From: Symploca sp. SIO3C6
Lineage (GTDB): Bacteria; Cyanobacteriota; Cyanobacteriia; Cyanobacteriales; Coleofasciculaceae
Length of the DNA stretch: 41,519 nucleotides
Assembly (NCBI GenBank): GCA_010692425.1
Contig: JAAHHJ010000012.1
Coordinates: 1-41,519 of the forward strand
Direction: 5' to 3'
Under the pieces are notes generated by a model. The model saw only the letters and a program-made list of their open reading frames with translations. It was not told where the DNA came from and searched no databases. A program made the translations under genes and the position numbers. Below, piece by piece: positions 16,715-24,471 of the stretch (position 1 is its first letter; every line of letters starts with the position of its first letter).

Positions 16715-18505
16715 ATGACTAGCCACAAAGTAACATTCTGCTGCTCAGATAAACTAGCTCAAGCTATTAAAACTAGAGTCAAAGCATCTGGCATTGACGA
16801 AAACACTTTAATTACTGAGGTTTTAACTTCAGCTTTTAAAGTTTCGACACCGTCACCAGTACTCAATACAAAAGAGAAACTAGAGCAACAGTTACTTGAT
16901 TTTGAAGCACAGGGAACACTCCTATTAGAAATATTAACTAAACTCTGTCAAGAAAATAATGGGGAAGGCTACAGCTTAGGTTTAAATGCTTTTACTTCCT
17001 TTTTAACAAAGGTAATTGCCAAATTCCAGATATTGTCGAATCAAAATATTTCAAAATCAAGTGAAGTTGCAATTGTTGGCAAAATTAAGGAAGACTTCAG
17101 TGAAGTGGCAGTAGCAAATGGTCAAAAAGCAAGGGTACCGAGCCAAGCTGTCTCAAACTGGAATAACTTCAATTACATCGATAAGATCCACAGCAATATT
17201 GATCAATTTGCTAGTCACGCCATACAGCTGATAGAAAACCAGCAACTTAAACAAGAGCTGTGCGAGTTAGAGGAAAAATACCGCAACTTATTCGAGCTAG
17301 CTGATGACTCAATCTTCATTATTGATAGCGAGAGCCACCGTTTACTTAACTCTAACTGGAATGGGGCGCGGAGATTAGGTTACACTCGTGCTGAACTTCT
17401 TGAGTTGTCCCTGGAGAATATCGGTGTACCAATAGCCACTAAACGCCAACAAGCTATTTTGCACGAGTTACACAACAATGGCAATATAATCTTTGAGCAT
17501 GCTTGTCGCCACAAAAACGGCGCAGAAATGCCAGTGGAAATCAGTGCTCAGATGATAGAGTATGAACGCATATTAGCCTATCAATTTTTAGTGCGCGATA
17601 TTTCTAAGCGCAAGCAGGCAGAAACTGAGTTCAAACGACACCAGGAAATTATACAAACTATTTTTGACCATATCCCAATTATGATCTGTTTCTGGGATGC
17701 TGATGGTAAAATCCAGTTGATTAATCGGGAGATGGAAAGGGTTCTCGGTTGGTCTTTTGCAGAAATACCGAACATCGACATTTTAGCAGAGTACTATCCC
17801 CATCCAGAGTACTACCAGATGGTACTTGAATGGATGCATGCTCAAACTCCAGAATGGCAAGACTTTCAAACTAAAGCCCGAAATGGGCAAATCATAGATA
17901 CATCTTGGACGAATATTAGGCTCTCCGATGGTACATCTATCGGCATTGGGCAAGATATCACTAAGCGTAAACAGATAGAGAATGATTTACGCCAAGCTCA
18001 TGACCAATTGGAAAAACGCTCTACAAGCGAGCTGAGCAGAGTTAACAAACAATTACAGCAGGCTTTGGAAGAGTTACAGGTTACAGAAGAAGAGCTGCGA
18101 GTAAGTAACGAAGAAATAGGAAAAAATTACCAGGAAATACAAACCCAACTTTCCTATTACCAGAATTTATTTAACTTTGCTCCTGCTAGCTATCTAGTAA
18201 CTGATACCCAGGGAGTTATTCAGGAAGCTAACCAAGTCGCAGCTGAGATGTTCTGTTGTGAGCTAAAGTTTTTAATTGGCAAGCCGTTGAGGCTGTTCAT
18301 TCCTTCTCCAGAGCGTCGAGCATTTATCAACCAGTTGAAGCAACTGCATCAGCACAATTGTCAAGAAATACCTCTACAGCCAATACATAGCTGTCAACTA
18401 AATCTAAAACCTCACCAAGGTGATACTTTCCCCGTTATGATTAAGGTCAAGGCTAAAAAGAATAAACAGGAATTAGTAGTGGGCTTCTGTTGGTTGATGT
18501 ACTAG
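16715..18505 (+). CDS. Triple-PAS sensor protein without output kinase
   Basis: A soluble 596-residue protein. The first 45 residues (TFCCSDKLAQAIKTRVKASGIDENTLITEVL) look like a ribbon-helix-helix fold. A helical region follows, then three PAS domains: about 183-300 (FELADDSIFIIDSESHRLLNSNW), about 305-420 (DHIPIMICFWDADGKIQLINREMERVLGW, with its PAC RDG/IGQDITKRK end) and about 475-595 (NFAPASYLVTDTQGVIQEANQVA). A coiled coil (about 425-470, EELQVTEEELRVSNEE) joins the last two. There is no HisKA, HATPase, GGDEF or EAL domain. The protein ends with the third PAS, so it is either a partner for a separate kinase or a DNA-binding sensor through its N-terminus. Isolated on the plus strand; no cofactor can be predicted. 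Confidence 0.8.
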   Translation: MTSHKVTFCCSDKLAQAIKTRVKASGIDENTLITEVLTSAFKVSTPSPVLNTKEKLEQQLLDFEAQGTLLLEILTKLCQENNGEGYSLGLNAFTSFLTKVIAKFQILSNQNISKSSEVAIVGKIKEDFSEVAVANGQKARVPSQAVSNWNNFNYIDKIHSNIDQFASHAIQLIENQQLKQELCELEEKYRNLFELADDSIFIIDSESHRLLNSNWNGARRLGYTRAELLELSLENIGVPIATKRQQAILHELHNNGNIIFEHACRHKNGAEMPVEISAQMIEYERILAYQFLVRDISKRKQAETEFKRHQEIIQTIFDHIPIMICFWDADGKIQLINREMERVLGWSFAEIPNIDILAEYYPHPEYYQMVLEWMHAQTPEWQDFQTKARNGQIIDTSWTNIRLSDGTSIGIGQDITKRKQIENDLRQAHDQLEKRSTSELSRVNKQLQQALEELQVTEEELRVSNEEIGKNYQEIQTQLSYYQNLFNFAPASYLVTDTQGVIQEANQVAAEMFCCELKFLIGKPLRLFIPSPERRAFINQLKQLHQHNCQEIPLQPIHSCQLNLKPHQGDTFPVMIKVKAKKNKQELVVGFCWLMY

Positions 18506-18512
18506 GTGAGTT

Positions 18513-18541
18513 GATAGTTCATGGTTCATGGTTCATGGTTC
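18513..18541. repeat. GGTTCAT heptamer repeat
   Basis: Three to four copies of a heptamer (ATGGTTC register) directly left of tnpB element 3. A typical cyanobacterial STRR. Confidence 0.8.
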
Positions 18542-18544
18542 AGC

Positions 18545-18593
18545 TTGATGCCGCAGGAGCCTCACGCTGTACCCTCTTAGGGTCAGCGTTGAG
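18545..18593 (+). mobile_element. Left end of tnpB element 3, preceded by TTGAT
   Basis: TTGAT at 18545-18549 equals the target/TAM pentamer known from ISDra2. It is followed by a stem (18561-18593) with arms CGCTG-ACCCT and AGGGT-CAGCG. The right end at 20182-20214 has a stem of the same layout (CACTG-ACCT / AGGT-CAGTG). Together they bound an element of about 18550-20222. Confidence 0.65.
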
Positions 18594-18604
18594 AGGAATG
18601 CGAG

Positions 18605-18775
18605 TCAAAGGAGGGGGTTCGATGCCCCCTTTTTTGACATTTTCTTAGCTAGTGTTCGCAGATAATTCCTGAACACGTCATTCTGCGTTCGTGCTGTCAT
18701 GTCGCAATATTGCAGCCAAACTTGTTTTTCTTCTGGCGTGAGACGAAAGTTAACAGATTCCGTAAGTTTTGCCAT
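18605..18775 (-). CDS. Small ribbon-helix-helix-like protein, divergent from tnpB copy 3
   Basis: A 56-residue protein. The segment LTESVNFRLTPEEKQVWLQYCDMTARTQNDVFRNYLRTL has the beta-strand plus two-helix pattern of CopG/MetJ-type ribbon-helix-helix DNA-binding proteins. The frame extends to a GTG at 18796, but the ATG at 18775 is the natural start. The 34 bp between the two divergent starts holds an inverted repeat (18780-18802). The gene lies inside the tnpB element, between its left end and tnpB, so it travels with it. Role as regulator of tnpB and of itself is inferred. Confidence 0.65.
   Translation of the reverse strand: MAKLTESVNFRLTPEEKQVWLQYCDMTARTQNDVFRNYLRTLAKKMSKKGASNPLL
18612..18635 (+). 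terminator. Rho-independent terminator, plus strand
   Basis: Stem AGGGGG / CCCCCT with loop TTCGATG followed by TTTTT. It would stop plus-strand transcripts coming from the PAS gene before they enter tnpB. It is antisense to the end of the small ribbon-helix-helix gene. Confidence 0.65.
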
Positions 18776-18779
18776 TGCC

Positions 18780-18802
18780 TTGTAAATGAAATGCACTTAC
18801 AA
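18780..18802. promoter_or_regulatory. Palindromic operator candidate between divergent starts
   Basis: Arms TTGTAAATG and CACTTACAA form an inverted repeat with 8 of 9 positions matching and a 5 bp centre. It sits exactly between the divergent small regulator and tnpB, the usual place for an autoregulatory ribbon-helix-helix operator. Confidence 0.6.
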
Positions 18803-18809
18803 TGTTGAC

Positions 18810-20177
18810 ATGAAATACACCTACCAGTACAAGGCACTTCCAACAACTCAACAGAAACTAGAGCTAAATCTCTGGCTTCGGACTTGCCAGTACTGGTACA
18901 ACCGACAGCTAGGCGATAGGTTTGATTGGTGGGATTGTAACCGTTCCCCTGTTAATGCCTGTCCTCTGGTTGCACACTTACCAAAGCTGCGAGATAAGCC
19001 CAACTACTACAACCAGAAAAAACAGTTACCAGAAATCAAGAAAGAACCTGTAGTAGTGCAATGGTCTGGACAAAAACTAGACTTTTCACGAGTACCCGCT
19101 AACACTCTTCAAGAGGTTTGCAAACGAGTTGATAAAGCGTTTGAGCGGTTCATTGTCGGTAATTTAACAGGAACACGCAATGGAAAACCACGTTTTAAAT
19201 CTGAATCTCGTTTTCGCTCTTTTGTAATTGAAGGCGCTGGGTTAGGGTTATATTCATGCTCTGTTGGTGGTAAATATCTTTACCTCAAAGCTCCCAAGAT
19301 TGGATTGGTCAAAGTTAGGTCACATCGACATATCCCGGATGGGTCTATTCTCAAGCAATTGCAGTTCATTAAAAAGAGTGATGGGTGGTTTGTAAATCTG
19401 CGCCTAGAAGATGTAACTGTTCCCAGCTTTGCTCCTAACGAGATTGTTCCAGACTGGGACAATTCAATAGGGTTGGATGCTGTTTTGCATGAAGATAGTT
19501 ACCTAGCGACATCAGAAAATACAAAGCTTCCTTCTCTCAAGGTTCTACGGAATAGCCTAGAGAAGTTGGCTCAAATTTCTAAAAAGAAGAACCTGAGAAA
19601 AAAAGGTTCGGCTTCTAGACGTAAGCTAGCCAAAAAACAAGGAAGACAGCACCAAAAGATAGCTAGAGCAAGGAAAGATTTCCAGTACAAAACCGCTCAT
19701 AAGTTAGTACAAACTGGCAAAAAAGTATTTTTCCATGAAGGCCTTAATCTAAAGGGTCTGACGCGCCGCAACGCTCCAAAACAAGATGAAACAGGAGCAT
19801 ACATACCCAACGGGCAGTCAGCTAAATCGGGATTAAATCTGTCGTGGGCTGATGCTGCATTTGGTCAATTCTTTGAAATCCTAAGTCACATAGCTGGAAA
19901 AGCTGGAGCTAAAGTGATTGCAAAGAATCCTGCTTATACGTCCCAGTTACTCTCCTATCGCGATGAATTTGTGTTTACGGATTGCGGCATAAGAGAGTAT
20001 TGGGACGATGTTGAGAAGCTCTTGGTTGATAGAGACGTAAACGCTTCTATCAACATTAAGAGACTGGGGCTGGACGTGTTCCCCAGTATAAAACGCCGGA
20101 AAAGTGGTGTTGTAATAGTCGACTCTATTACTAATACTACTTCTAAGGAAGTTCTCCATACCCTTCGGGGTGTCTGA
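18810..20177 (+). CDS. tnpB: TnpB-like RNA-guided nuclease with degenerate zinc ribbon (copy 3)
   Basis: A 455-residue protein of a larger cyanobacterial TnpB type, starting KYTYQYKALPTTQQK. An in-frame ATG at 18786 exists, but it lies inside the palindrome, so 18810 is preferred. RuvC acids are all present (numbering from 18786): D231 in SIGLDAV, E318 in FFHEGLN and D417 in VDRDVNAS. The zinc ribbon is not: at the place of the first CxxC it reads SQLLSYRDE, and only one Cys (FTDCG, about 400) remains of four. The block between C400 and the final RuvC Asp is acidic instead (REYWDDVEKLLVDRD). It may be a stable variant family rather than decay, because the frame is open throughout. Flanked by matching terminal hairpins; no tnpA. 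Confidence 0.88.
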   Translation: MKYTYQYKALPTTQQKLELNLWLRTCQYWYNRQLGDRFDWWDCNRSPVNACPLVAHLPKLRDKPNYYNQKKQLPEIKKEPVVVQWSGQKLDFSRVPANTLQEVCKRVDKAFERFIVGNLTGTRNGKPRFKSESRFRSFVIEGAGLGLYSCSVGGKYLYLKAPKIGLVKVRSHRHIPDGSILKQLQFIKKSDGWFVNLRLEDVTVPSFAPNEIVPDWDNSIGLDAVLHEDSYLATSENTKLPSLKVLRNSLEKLAQISKKKNLRKKGSASRRKLAKKQGRQHQKIARARKDFQYKTAHKLVQTGKKVFFHEGLNLKGLTRRNAPKQDETGAYIPNGQSAKSGLNLSWADAAFGQFFEILSHIAGKAGAKVIAKNPAYTSQLLSYRDEFVFTDCGIREYWDDVEKLLVDRDVNASINIKRLGLDVFPSIKRRKSGVVIVDSITNTTSKEVLHTLRGV

Positions 20178-20181
20178 GAAG

Positions 20182-20222
20182 CCTACACTGTACCTGTATT
20201 CAGGTCAGTGTAGGAGCGTCAC
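20182..20222 (+). ncRNA. Right end / 3' end of TnpB guide RNA (element 3)
   Basis: Long stem CCTACACTG...CAGTGTAGG (20182-20214) with an inner ACCTG/CAGGT extension, then GAGCGTCAC ending at 20222. The inferred guide starts at 20223 (TGAACATCAACAG). The RNA would be transcribed in the same sense as tnpB. From there to 20393 there is only a C/T-rich run near 20280-20320 and the promoter region of the next gene. Confidence 0.62.
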
Positions 20223-20399
20223 TGAACATCAACAGACTGTGTCGAGTAGTTGAGATTGTTTAAAGAAAACTCTGAAATCCTCTCCCCCTCTTCTGTTCCC
20301 CCCTTTTACCCCTCTATTTAAAAAGCCAGTTAAAGGCGTGAGAGCTTAGTATTATTGGTGTTCTTATATAATGCGCAAGTCAGGGGAGCGCGAGTGACA

Positions 20400-23378
20400 A
20401 TGACGTTAACACAGGTTTGGGGGTCTGTAATTATCTTTACGGTCTGTCCCCTTCTTGGTGGACTCCCTCTGATTTCTTGGATTACCTATGTACTGACAGG
20501 AAGTCAACTGGCACACTTAGGCACTGGTAATGTCTCGGTTTCAGCAGCCTTTTATCACGGAGGACCTTTAGTCGGTATTCTGGCTGTCGGCTCGGAGGCA
20601 CTCAAGGGGATTGTAGCAGTCTTAATCGCCCGTTACTTTTTTCCCACGGAGCCAACTTGGGAGCTGATAGCTCTGATTATGCTAGTGATGGGTCGCTATT
20701 GGATGGGTAAAGGAGCAGGGACGACTAATGTAGTCTGGGGTGTTGTTGTTCATGAGTGGAAAACTGCATCCTTAGTGTTTTTGATTGCAGGCATTAGCTT
20801 TACAATCCTAAGGGAACGTCGCAGTGGGCGTCTTGGCGTCTTAATTTTGTTCCCATTAATCTTGGCACTGCTACATCCAGAAAATCCGGCACGAATTATA
20901 GTCGCGATCGCTCTTAGTTTCTTGCTAGCCTGGATTTATCACAAAATTCCCGATGACTTAGACCTTCCTCCTGAGGAAGGTAAAGTTAAATCTCAAAGAG
21001 TGTTTCGTTTTTTTAGAGGCGATAAAGCCATTATTTCCCTAAATTCTAAGCTAGACCCCTGCAAAGTAGGGCAAAAAGCAGCAACGCTGTCCCAGTTGAA
21101 GCGCTGTGGATACCCAGTTCCTACCGGATGGGTACTACCCCCAGGAGATGATCCGGAAACTTTGATTAAGTATCTGCCAGTTTCTGATGCTGAACCCTTG
21201 GTAGTACGTTCTTCAGCAATTGGGGAAGATTCTGAACTCTCATCAGCTGCAGGGCAATATCAAAGTGTTTTGCAAGTCAAAACTGCAACCGGATTACGAG
21301 CAGCAATTACTCTGGTCTTAGATTCCTACCATCACCCAGTTGCCGTTGACTACAGACGCCAGCGCCAGTTGCCAGACACTGCCATGGCAGTATTAGTGCA
21401 AAAACAAGTCTTGGGGGTTTTTTCCGGTGTTGCCTTTAGCCGTGACCCCATTTCCCAACAAGGTGAGGCAGTAATCATTGAGGGGGTAGCAGGGGATGCA
21501 ACACAGGTAGTATCAGGACGAGTAACTCCACAGCAGTATCGAGTTTATATTCGGGAGTATAAGGAACAAGGGAGTAAGACGGCAAGGGAGAATAGTTCTA
21601 GCCCCATCGAGGAAGGAACTACTAACTCTAACCCCCAGAGTCAGTCTCCCTTAGTTAACATCTGTTGCCAAATTGAGGGTAGTGGTGATTTACCATCTTC
21701 CCTAATTGAGGAAGTAGCGGTTTTAGCGCGTCGCTTGGAGGATCACTATCATGGTATACCCCAGGATATTGAGTGGAGTTATGATGGTCAGCAGTTGTGG
21801 TTGCTACAGGCGCGATCAATTACTACTTTGCAACCGATGTGGACACGCAAGATTGCTGCTGAGGTGATTCCTGGACTGATTCGACCTCTGACTTGGTCAA
21901 TTAATCTCCCCCTCACTACTAAAATATGGGGAGAAATTTTTACTTTAGTTTTAGGTAAGCGTGCGCGTGGATTAGATTTCCAGGAGACGGCAACGCTGCA
22001 CTACTCCCGTGCTTACTTCAATGCCACATTCTTGGGGCAAATTTTTCGGCGTATGGGACTACCGCCAGAAAGTTTGGAGTTTCTCACTAGAGGAGCCAAG
22101 TTTTCCAAGCCGCCCATTTTCTCTACGCTGCGCAATTTACCTGGGTTACTGCGCCTTTTGGGTCGAGAATGGCGTTTAGATACGGATTTTGAAAAGGATT
22201 ACCGACAACTATTTGCTCCTACCCTAAGTCAGCTGGAAACTACACCTGCATCTGAATCTTCCCCTGCTGTACTAATAGAACGAGTAGAGATAATTCTAGA
22301 GGCATTGAATAGAGCAACTTACTATAGCATTCTGGCTCCCTTGAGTATGTCGCTGCGGCAAGCTCTATTGCGGATTGAGGACAGGGAACTTGATAACAGC
22401 CAAACCCCTGAAATTGCCAGCTTACAAGAGATATCTCAATTGGCAGCAGATGCTCGTCACTTGTTGAGTCTTGAGCAAGTAACAGACCGGAGTAGTCCTT
22501 CTTTGTTCACCGCCTTAGTTGAAATTCCTGATGGTCAGAGTATTTTAGATCAGCTTTACCAATTTCTGGAAAGCTATGGTTATCTGAGTGAAGTGGCAAC
22601 AGATATTGCAGTTCCTAGATGGAAAGAGGATCCTCGAGTAGTTCGACAACTATTTGCTCAGTTTCTCAATGAGCCACCACCGATACCTAAACCACCAAAG
22701 CGTCAACGCTGGAAAGCTGAGGTAGTACAAGCACGTCTTAATCTTAAGGGTCAAGTTACACAGGTTTACTCTCAGTTGTTGGCTCAATTGCGCTGGAGTT
22801 TTTTAGCACTAGAGACAATTTGGCTAAAATCTGGTTTGCTCTCTGAACCAGGGGAGGTCTTTTTTTTGGAGTTTTCTGAAATCAAGATTTTGGTTGTCGA
22901 TGCTGATGAGCAATTGAAAGAGCAGGTTCCTCAACTAGTGCAACAAAGGCGAGAGCAATTGGAAAAACACCGCCAATTGAAAACAGTACCATTTTTAATC
23001 TATGGCAATTCTCCTCCTGAACCTGTTGCCTCTGACTACTCGTTACAAGTTCATCAAAAGTTGTTGCAAGGAATTGGTGCTAGTTCTGGGCAACTAGAAG
23101 GTATAGTTAGGGTTGTAGTTAACTTGCAAGTTACTCCCAGAATTGACAAACGAACTATTTTAGTTGTACCTTACACTGATTCTGGTTGGGCACCACTGCT
23201 AGCTCGCGCTGGTGGTTTAATTGCAGAAGTGGGAGGGCGTCTTTCCCATGGTGCAATTGTGGCTCGCGAGTATGGTATTCCTGCGGTTATGGATATTGAA
23301 AATGCTACTGAGGTTTTGCGAGATGGTCAACGGGTGTTAATTGATGGTCAGTTGGGAATTGTTGAATTATTGGATTGA
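20400..23378 (+). CDS. PlsY-like membrane domain fused to PEP-synthase/rifampin-phosphotransferase-like protein
   Basis: About 992 residues. The first 190 form a multi-span membrane domain resembling PlsY (acyl-phosphate:glycerol-3-phosphate acyltransferase): LGTGNVSVSAAFYHGG matches the GSGNxGAxN motif with changes, and MGKGAGTTNVVWGVVVHEW matches the GKGxAT motif. Next comes a PPDK/PEP-synthase-type ATP-grasp domain (about 215-490) with VGQKAATLSQLKRCGYPVPTGW, VVRSSAIGEDSELSSAAGQYQSVLQV and PQDIEWSYDGQQLWLLQARSIT. A helical region (about 495-870) sits where PEP synthase has its TIM barrel, as in rifampin phosphotransferase. The C-terminal swivel domain keeps the phosphohistidine (about H950 in GGRLSHGAIVAREYGIPAV). 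An ATP-to-His-to-substrate phosphotransfer at the membrane is inferred; the substrate is unknown. A GTG at 20394 is an alternative start; AGGGGAG precedes both. Confidence 0.82.
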   Translation: MTLTQVWGSVIIFTVCPLLGGLPLISWITYVLTGSQLAHLGTGNVSVSAAFYHGGPLVGILAVGSEALKGIVAVLIARYFFPTEPTWELIALIMLVMGRYWMGKGAGTTNVVWGVVVHEWKTASLVFLIAGISFTILRERRSGRLGVLILFPLILALLHPENPARIIVAIALSFLLAWIYHKIPDDLDLPPEEGKVKSQRVFRFFRGDKAIISLNSKLDPCKVGQKAATLSQLKRCGYPVPTGWVLPPGDDPETLIKYLPVSDAEPLVVRSSAIGEDSELSSAAGQYQSVLQVKTATGLRAAITLVLDSYHHPVAVDYRRQRQLPDTAMAVLVQKQVLGVFSGVAFSRDPISQQGEAVIIEGVAGDATQVVSGRVTPQQYRVYIREYKEQGSKTARENSSSPIEEGTTNSNPQSQSPLVNICCQIEGSGDLPSSLIEEVAVLARRLEDHYHGIPQDIEWSYDGQQLWLLQARSITTLQPMWTRKIAAEVIPGLIRPLTWSINLPLTTKIWGEIFTLVLGKRARGLDFQETATLHYSRAYFNATFLGQIFRRMGLPPESLEFLTRGAKFSKPPIFSTLRNLPGLLRLLGREWRLDTDFEKDYRQLFAPTLSQLETTPASESSPAVLIERVEIILEALNRATYYSILAPLSMSLRQALLRIEDRELDNSQTPEIASLQEISQLAADARHLLSLEQVTDRSSPSLFTALVEIPDGQSILDQLYQFLESYGYLSEVATDIAVPRWKEDPRVVRQLFAQFLNEPPPIPKPPKRQRWKAEVVQARLNLKGQVTQVYSQLLAQLRWSFLALETIWLKSGLLSEPGEVFFLEFSEIKILVVDADEQLKEQVPQLVQQRREQLEKHRQLKTVPFLIYGNSPPEPVASDYSLQVHQKLLQGIGASSGQLEGIVRVVVNLQVTPRIDKRTILVVPYTDSGWAPLLARAGGLIAEVGGRLSHGAIVAREYGIPAVMDIENATEVLRDGQRVLIDGQLGIVELLD

Positions 23379-23383
23379 GGGCT

Positions 23384-23504
23384 AAATAAGTAATAAGTAA
23401 TAAGTAATAAGTAATAGGTAATAAGTGATAAGTGATAAGTGATAAGTGATAAGTGATAAGTGATAAGTGATAAGTGATAAGTGATAAGTAATAAGTAATA
23501 AGTG
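23384..23504. repeat. TAATAAG/TGATAAG heptamer array
   Basis: About 17 heptamers. A block of TAATAAG units is followed by about ten TGATAAG units, then by TAATAAG again. It fills the space between the PlsY-fusion stop and the ribosome site of the DUF1838 gene. Both variants carry stop codons in several frames. Confidence 0.9.
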
Positions 23505-23525
23505 AAGATTGGAGAGGAGATTTAA

Positions 23526-24338
23526 ATGGTTGCTCAAATCCAGGAGTTTGATGCCAAAGCATGGGTAAAGACACGTAACTCTCTAGATGGGAAAAAAACC
23601 TTTCTACCCTGGACAGGTTCGGTATATGCTTTTGTTCCAGGTGAGCCAAAAAAGCATCTGTTCAAGATTGTTGGCGTGAGTGTGAGTAGATGTATCGCCA
23701 ATGGTGATAATAGCTGGGACTTTACTTCTAGAGAATTAACCTATTATCTTGACCCTAAAACAGGTGAAATTCTCCACAAATGGAAAAATCCCTGGACAGA
23801 GGAGATTCTACCTGTAGTTCATATTGCCAATAATCCAGTACAAGGTAGATTTAAAGGACTTTTCCCAGCAAAGGTAGATGGCGACATTACTACATTTGTC
23901 TTCGACTTATTTTCCAACTACCCAAACCCCCTGGCCCAAGATAATAGGTTTGTTGACTATAGTCCTAATCCTATCTATCAAGCTGCTGAGTTATTTAAAC
24001 TAACAGTTCCTACTGAAGATTTATTCAATTCTGAAATAGCTTCTGTGTCCAAAGTAATACTAAGTTGGGATAGAATTGGTCCTTGGGTTCCCTGGATGAA
24101 AATGGGCAATAAAACTGGAAATCTGATCTATAGTGCTAATGGTCAAAGAGTAAATAACTTGGAAGAGTTACCCCAATTACTGCAAGATGAAATTAATAAT
24201 CGTGTGCCTTTATATAAGGATGCAGCTCAAACACTATTAGATACGGAGGATATGACCTCTTGGACATATTTTAAAAAGCACTTTGAGGATTATTTAGCAG
24301 GAAAACGATTTCCAATTCCAGTAGCAAGCCAGGATTAA
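23526..24338 (+). CDS. DUF1838 family protein
   Basis: A 270-residue protein that fits the DUF1838 family: SVYAFVPGEPKKHLFKIVGVSVSRC, RELTYYLDPKTGEILHKWKNPWT, and a Trp-rich SWDRIGPWVPWMKMG. No function is established for this family. No signal peptide or membrane segment. The start is set by a GGAGAGGAG ribosome site 6-7 nt before the ATG. It lies just after a heptamer array and converges on the VOC gene. Confidence 0.8.
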   Translation: MVAQIQEFDAKAWVKTRNSLDGKKTFLPWTGSVYAFVPGEPKKHLFKIVGVSVSRCIANGDNSWDFTSRELTYYLDPKTGEILHKWKNPWTEEILPVVHIANNPVQGRFKGLFPAKVDGDITTFVFDLFSNYPNPLAQDNRFVDYSPNPIYQAAELFKLTVPTEDLFNSEIASVSKVILSWDRIGPWVPWMKMGNKTGNLIYSANGQRVNNLEELPQLLQDEINNRVPLYKDAAQTLLDTEDMTSWTYFKKHFEDYLAGKRFPIPVASQD

Positions 24339-24387
24339 GTTATGGTTCATTGGTTTGCTATGCAGCAGTTGTGGAACACTTTACCAA

Positions 24388-24416
24388 TGAACAATGAACA
24401 ATGAACAATGAACAAA
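24388..24416. repeat. AATGAAC heptamer repeat
   Basis: Four copies of AATGAAC between the convergent DUF1838 and VOC genes; the unit is the reverse complement class of the GTTCATT type seen near 18513. Confidence 0.85.
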
Positions 24417-24471
24417 TCGGCGGTTTTTATTCTTCCCTACCTTACCAGAAATATTAATTACTGCCGATTTA

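Noticed and set aside
18612-18630. tRNA T-arm (GGGGG TTCGATG CCCCC)
   Set aside because: The stem and loop match a T-arm by chance, but there is no acceptor, D-arm or anticodon stem around it. The T-run makes it a terminator.
23384-23504. CRISPR array
   Set aside because: Units are 7 nt in direct tandem with no spacers, and no cas genes are nearby. It is an STRR.
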